Part shown: one piece after another, positions 22,248-23,617 of the stretch
Layout: each line of letters begins with the position of its first letter
Numbering within the stretch: the stretch's first letter is position 1
NCBI GenBank assembly: GCA_949527715.1
Contig: CATEWF010000011.1
Coordinates: 1 to 23,617, forward strand
Reading direction: 5' to 3'
DNA: 23,617 bases
Source of the DNA: an uncultured Mycoplasmatota bacterium
GTDB lineage: Bacteria > Bacillota_I > Bacilli_A > Mycoplasmatales > Mycoplasmoidaceae
The notes under the pieces: generated by a model
The model's database searches: none
Told to the model about the DNA's origin: nothing
The model's input: only the letters and a program-made list of their open reading frames with translations
Translations under genes and position numbers: made by a program

Positions 22248-23333
22248 TTAAATTAAATTATTTTCTTTTAGATATTTTTTTAAACAGTTTTTACATAAAA
22301 CAATTCCATATGTTTGTTGAGAAATCTGAGCATCCATATATTCAGTAGTAGATGAAGTTTCTTCATTTAATATTTCATCTATTTCTCGTGGTTTAGAGAT
22401 ACCCATATTATCCATACTTTCAGTATTATAATATATTTCTTTACCACAATGTTCACATTTATACATTTTTATTTCTGTATTACCGAAAATGTCTAATACT
22501 ACATCTTTCTTAGTTTTTGTTTTATATTTTTCATCCATAGTTTTAGAATAAAACTTATCAGTTAAATCTAAACCATTAGCAACATTATGTGATTTAAAAT
22601 GGATTATATAATGTCCATCATATTCGGTAATATTTTGAAAAATAATATTGTCAAATTCAAAATGTAATAAATCATTGATTTTGTATGCATGAGAACTAAT
22701 AAAACTTACTTTACTAAAATCAATAACATCAGACTTCATTTTTTCGTCTTTTATTTTTTCAATTTCTCTAACGAAACCTTTTGATTTAATGTCTTTATCA
22801 TTAGGATATTTGGATACATAAAAATCAAGTAATGAATGAGTATCATCAATTCTAAATACTGCTAATCTCTTTGTATATTCTTCTATCTTATAACGTGGAA
22901 AAAAATCTCTTTTTACTGATATCAAATATTTTGGCCCCTTTCCTCTACTTCCAACATATTCTAATGTTTCAGAAATACTTTCTTCGATTGCTTCATTTGG
23001 TTGAATTGTTATAATTTCTAAATTATTTTCATTTTCGTATGTAACAAATTTACTATCCTGTTTTTCTCGTCTAAATGCTAATGTTGGAGAGATGTATTCA
23101 AAATCTTTTGATTCTCTATCGACTTTATAAGTTCGATAACGAAGTTCTTCAACTTCTTGAGTTATTTCTCCATTCAATAGTGCTTTTGAAACTCTTTTAT
23201 CATTAACTTCTTGAATTATGGCACAACCAGGTAAAGCCTCTGTTTTACCTTTAAGCATACTATCTTCGGTTGCTTTCATTCCCCAGAATAGACCATACCA
23301 AAAAGATTTTATTAAATAAAATATTTTTTTCAT
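22248..23333 (-). CDS. Unrecognised protein (361 aa) with N-terminal hydrophobic helix and paired CxxC motifs
   Basis: The function is unknown. Residues 4-19 (IFYLIKSFWYGLFWGM) form an aromatic hydrophobic helix that is short for a membrane anchor but could attach the protein to membrane. The middle is a mixed alpha/beta region (YRTYKVDRESKDFEYISPTL, KYLISVKRDFFPRYKIEEYT). At the C-terminus, CEHC (293-296) and CKNC (347-350) are 50 residues apart and probably bind one zinc ion, with a variable Thr/Ser-rich insert between them. The ATG overlaps the stop of the upstream 77-residue gene by four bases (ATGA). It is the largest gene in the unrecognised cluster. Confidence 0.8.
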   Translation of the reverse strand: MKKIFYLIKSFWYGLFWGMKATEDSMLKGKTEALPGCAIIQEVNDKRVSKALLNGEITQEVEELRYRTYKVDRESKDFEYISPTLAFRREKQDSKFVTYENENNLEIITIQPNEAIEESISETLEYVGSRGKGPKYLISVKRDFFPRYKIEEYTKRLAVFRIDDTHSLLDFYVSKYPNDKDIKSKGFVREIEKIKDEKMKSDVIDFSKVSFISSHAYKINDLLHFEFDNIIFQNITEYDGHYIIHFKSHNVANGLDLTDKFYSKTMDEKYKTKTKKDVVLDIFGNTEIKMYKCEHCGKEIYYNTESMDNMGISKPREIDEILNEETSSTTEYMDAQISQQTYGIVLCKNCLKKYLKENNLI

Positions 23334-23563
23334 TCTACAATTTTTATAATACGATTATTTATTTCATTTAAAATTAATGAAAGTTTATTATTAGAATCAC
23401 TATATCGTTTTGATAATACTTCGTTATAACTGTTATTTACTCCTTGTGATAATTTATATTTTACTGCCATATAATCTACATACTTTTGAGTAATGTTATA
23501 TAAAGATTCTAATTCTTGTGTCGTTAGTTCTGTTAATTTTATTTTTTCAGTATTATTCTTCAT
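23330..23563 (-). CDS. Unrecognised small helical protein (77 aa)
   Basis: No domain is recognised. The sequence begins MKNNTEKIKLTELTTQELES and continues as one or two amphipathic helices with heptad-like spacing (LYNITQKYVDYMAVKYKL, LSLILNEINNRIIKIVE), consistent with a coiled coil. Its TGA stop overlaps the ATG of the 361-residue gene by four bases, indicating translational coupling. It starts 12 bases after the end of the cut gene at the window edge. Confidence 0.7.
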   Translation of the reverse strand: MKNNTEKIKLTELTTQELESLYNITQKYVDYMAVKYKLSQGVNNSYNEVLSKRYSDSNNKLSLILNEINNRIIKIVE

Positions 23564-23575
23564 AAAAAAAATTAT

Positions 23576-23617
23576 TTATTTCAGTTGTATGAATACTCCA
23601 TTGCTGTCTTCAGGCAC
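23576..23617 (-). CDS. 3' end of a gene running off the window
   Basis: The last 42 bases on the minus strand form an open frame of 13 codons ending in TAA, reading VPEDSNGVFIQLK. It lies in the same orientation as its neighbours, with a 12-base gap to the 77-residue gene. The piece is too short to name a function and could be chance, but the dense operon makes a real gene end likely. Confidence 0.45.
   Translation of the reverse strand: MPEDSNGVFIQLK

Noticed and set aside
58..23617. Stop-codon reassignment, as in some gut phages, because no gene here ends in TAG
   Set aside because: All long frames are intact under the standard code and both TAA and TGA end genes at overlapping starts. 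Rare use of TAG is expected with strong AT bias and few genes.

Overview
This window is a piece of a tailed bacteriophage genome with a T4-like (myovirus) morphogenesis module. The DNA is very AT-rich and uses the standard genetic code; every gene stop seen is TAA or TGA. Two intergenic regions carry exact matches to the promoter type of Bacteroidota (TTTG-N19-TATATTTG). Start codons are preceded by A-rich leaders instead of clear Shine-Dalgarno sequences. A Bacteroidota host is therefore the best inference. I see no tRNA, CRISPR array, insertion sequence or integrase.

Plus strand, 58-10264, is the head module in T4 order: portal (gp20-like), two unrecognised proteins in the place of the T4 core genes 67/68, prohead protease (gp21-like), a 78-residue protein, an acidic scaffold-like protein (gp22 position), and the major capsid protein (gp23-like). 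After the capsid terminator come a repeat-containing free-standing endonuclease and a DUF2493/SLOG-fold protein. Most head genes have an AT-rich upstream element with the core TATTTAT, in two cases the exact palindrome TATTTATAAATA. ORF3 (3192-3608) has its own host-type promoter and terminator, and the endonuclease has its own host-type promoter.

Minus strand, read from 23617 down to 10282, begins with the 3' end of a cut gene and a run of small, tightly packed, largely unrecognised genes (two zinc-binding proteins, a 2H phosphoesterase, a degenerate HAD/5'-nucleotidase-like protein). These are followed by two glycosyltransferase-like genes, a gp55-like late sigma factor, and a tail/baseplate block that includes a gp5-like OB-fold protein and ends in a terminator at about 12680. 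A separate unit driven by another TATTTATAAATA element encodes a 479-residue protein, a PhoH ATPase and a 48-residue ORF. The two strands converge at about 10265-10281.

Taken together: the sigma factor would switch on the head and tail genes through the TATTTAT-type promoters; the protease would mature the prohead by cutting after (I/L)-x-E, and suitable sites are visible in the capsid protein, the scaffold-like protein and the 78-residue protein. Two small genes (58 and 48 codons) are added here from direct reading of the sequence.
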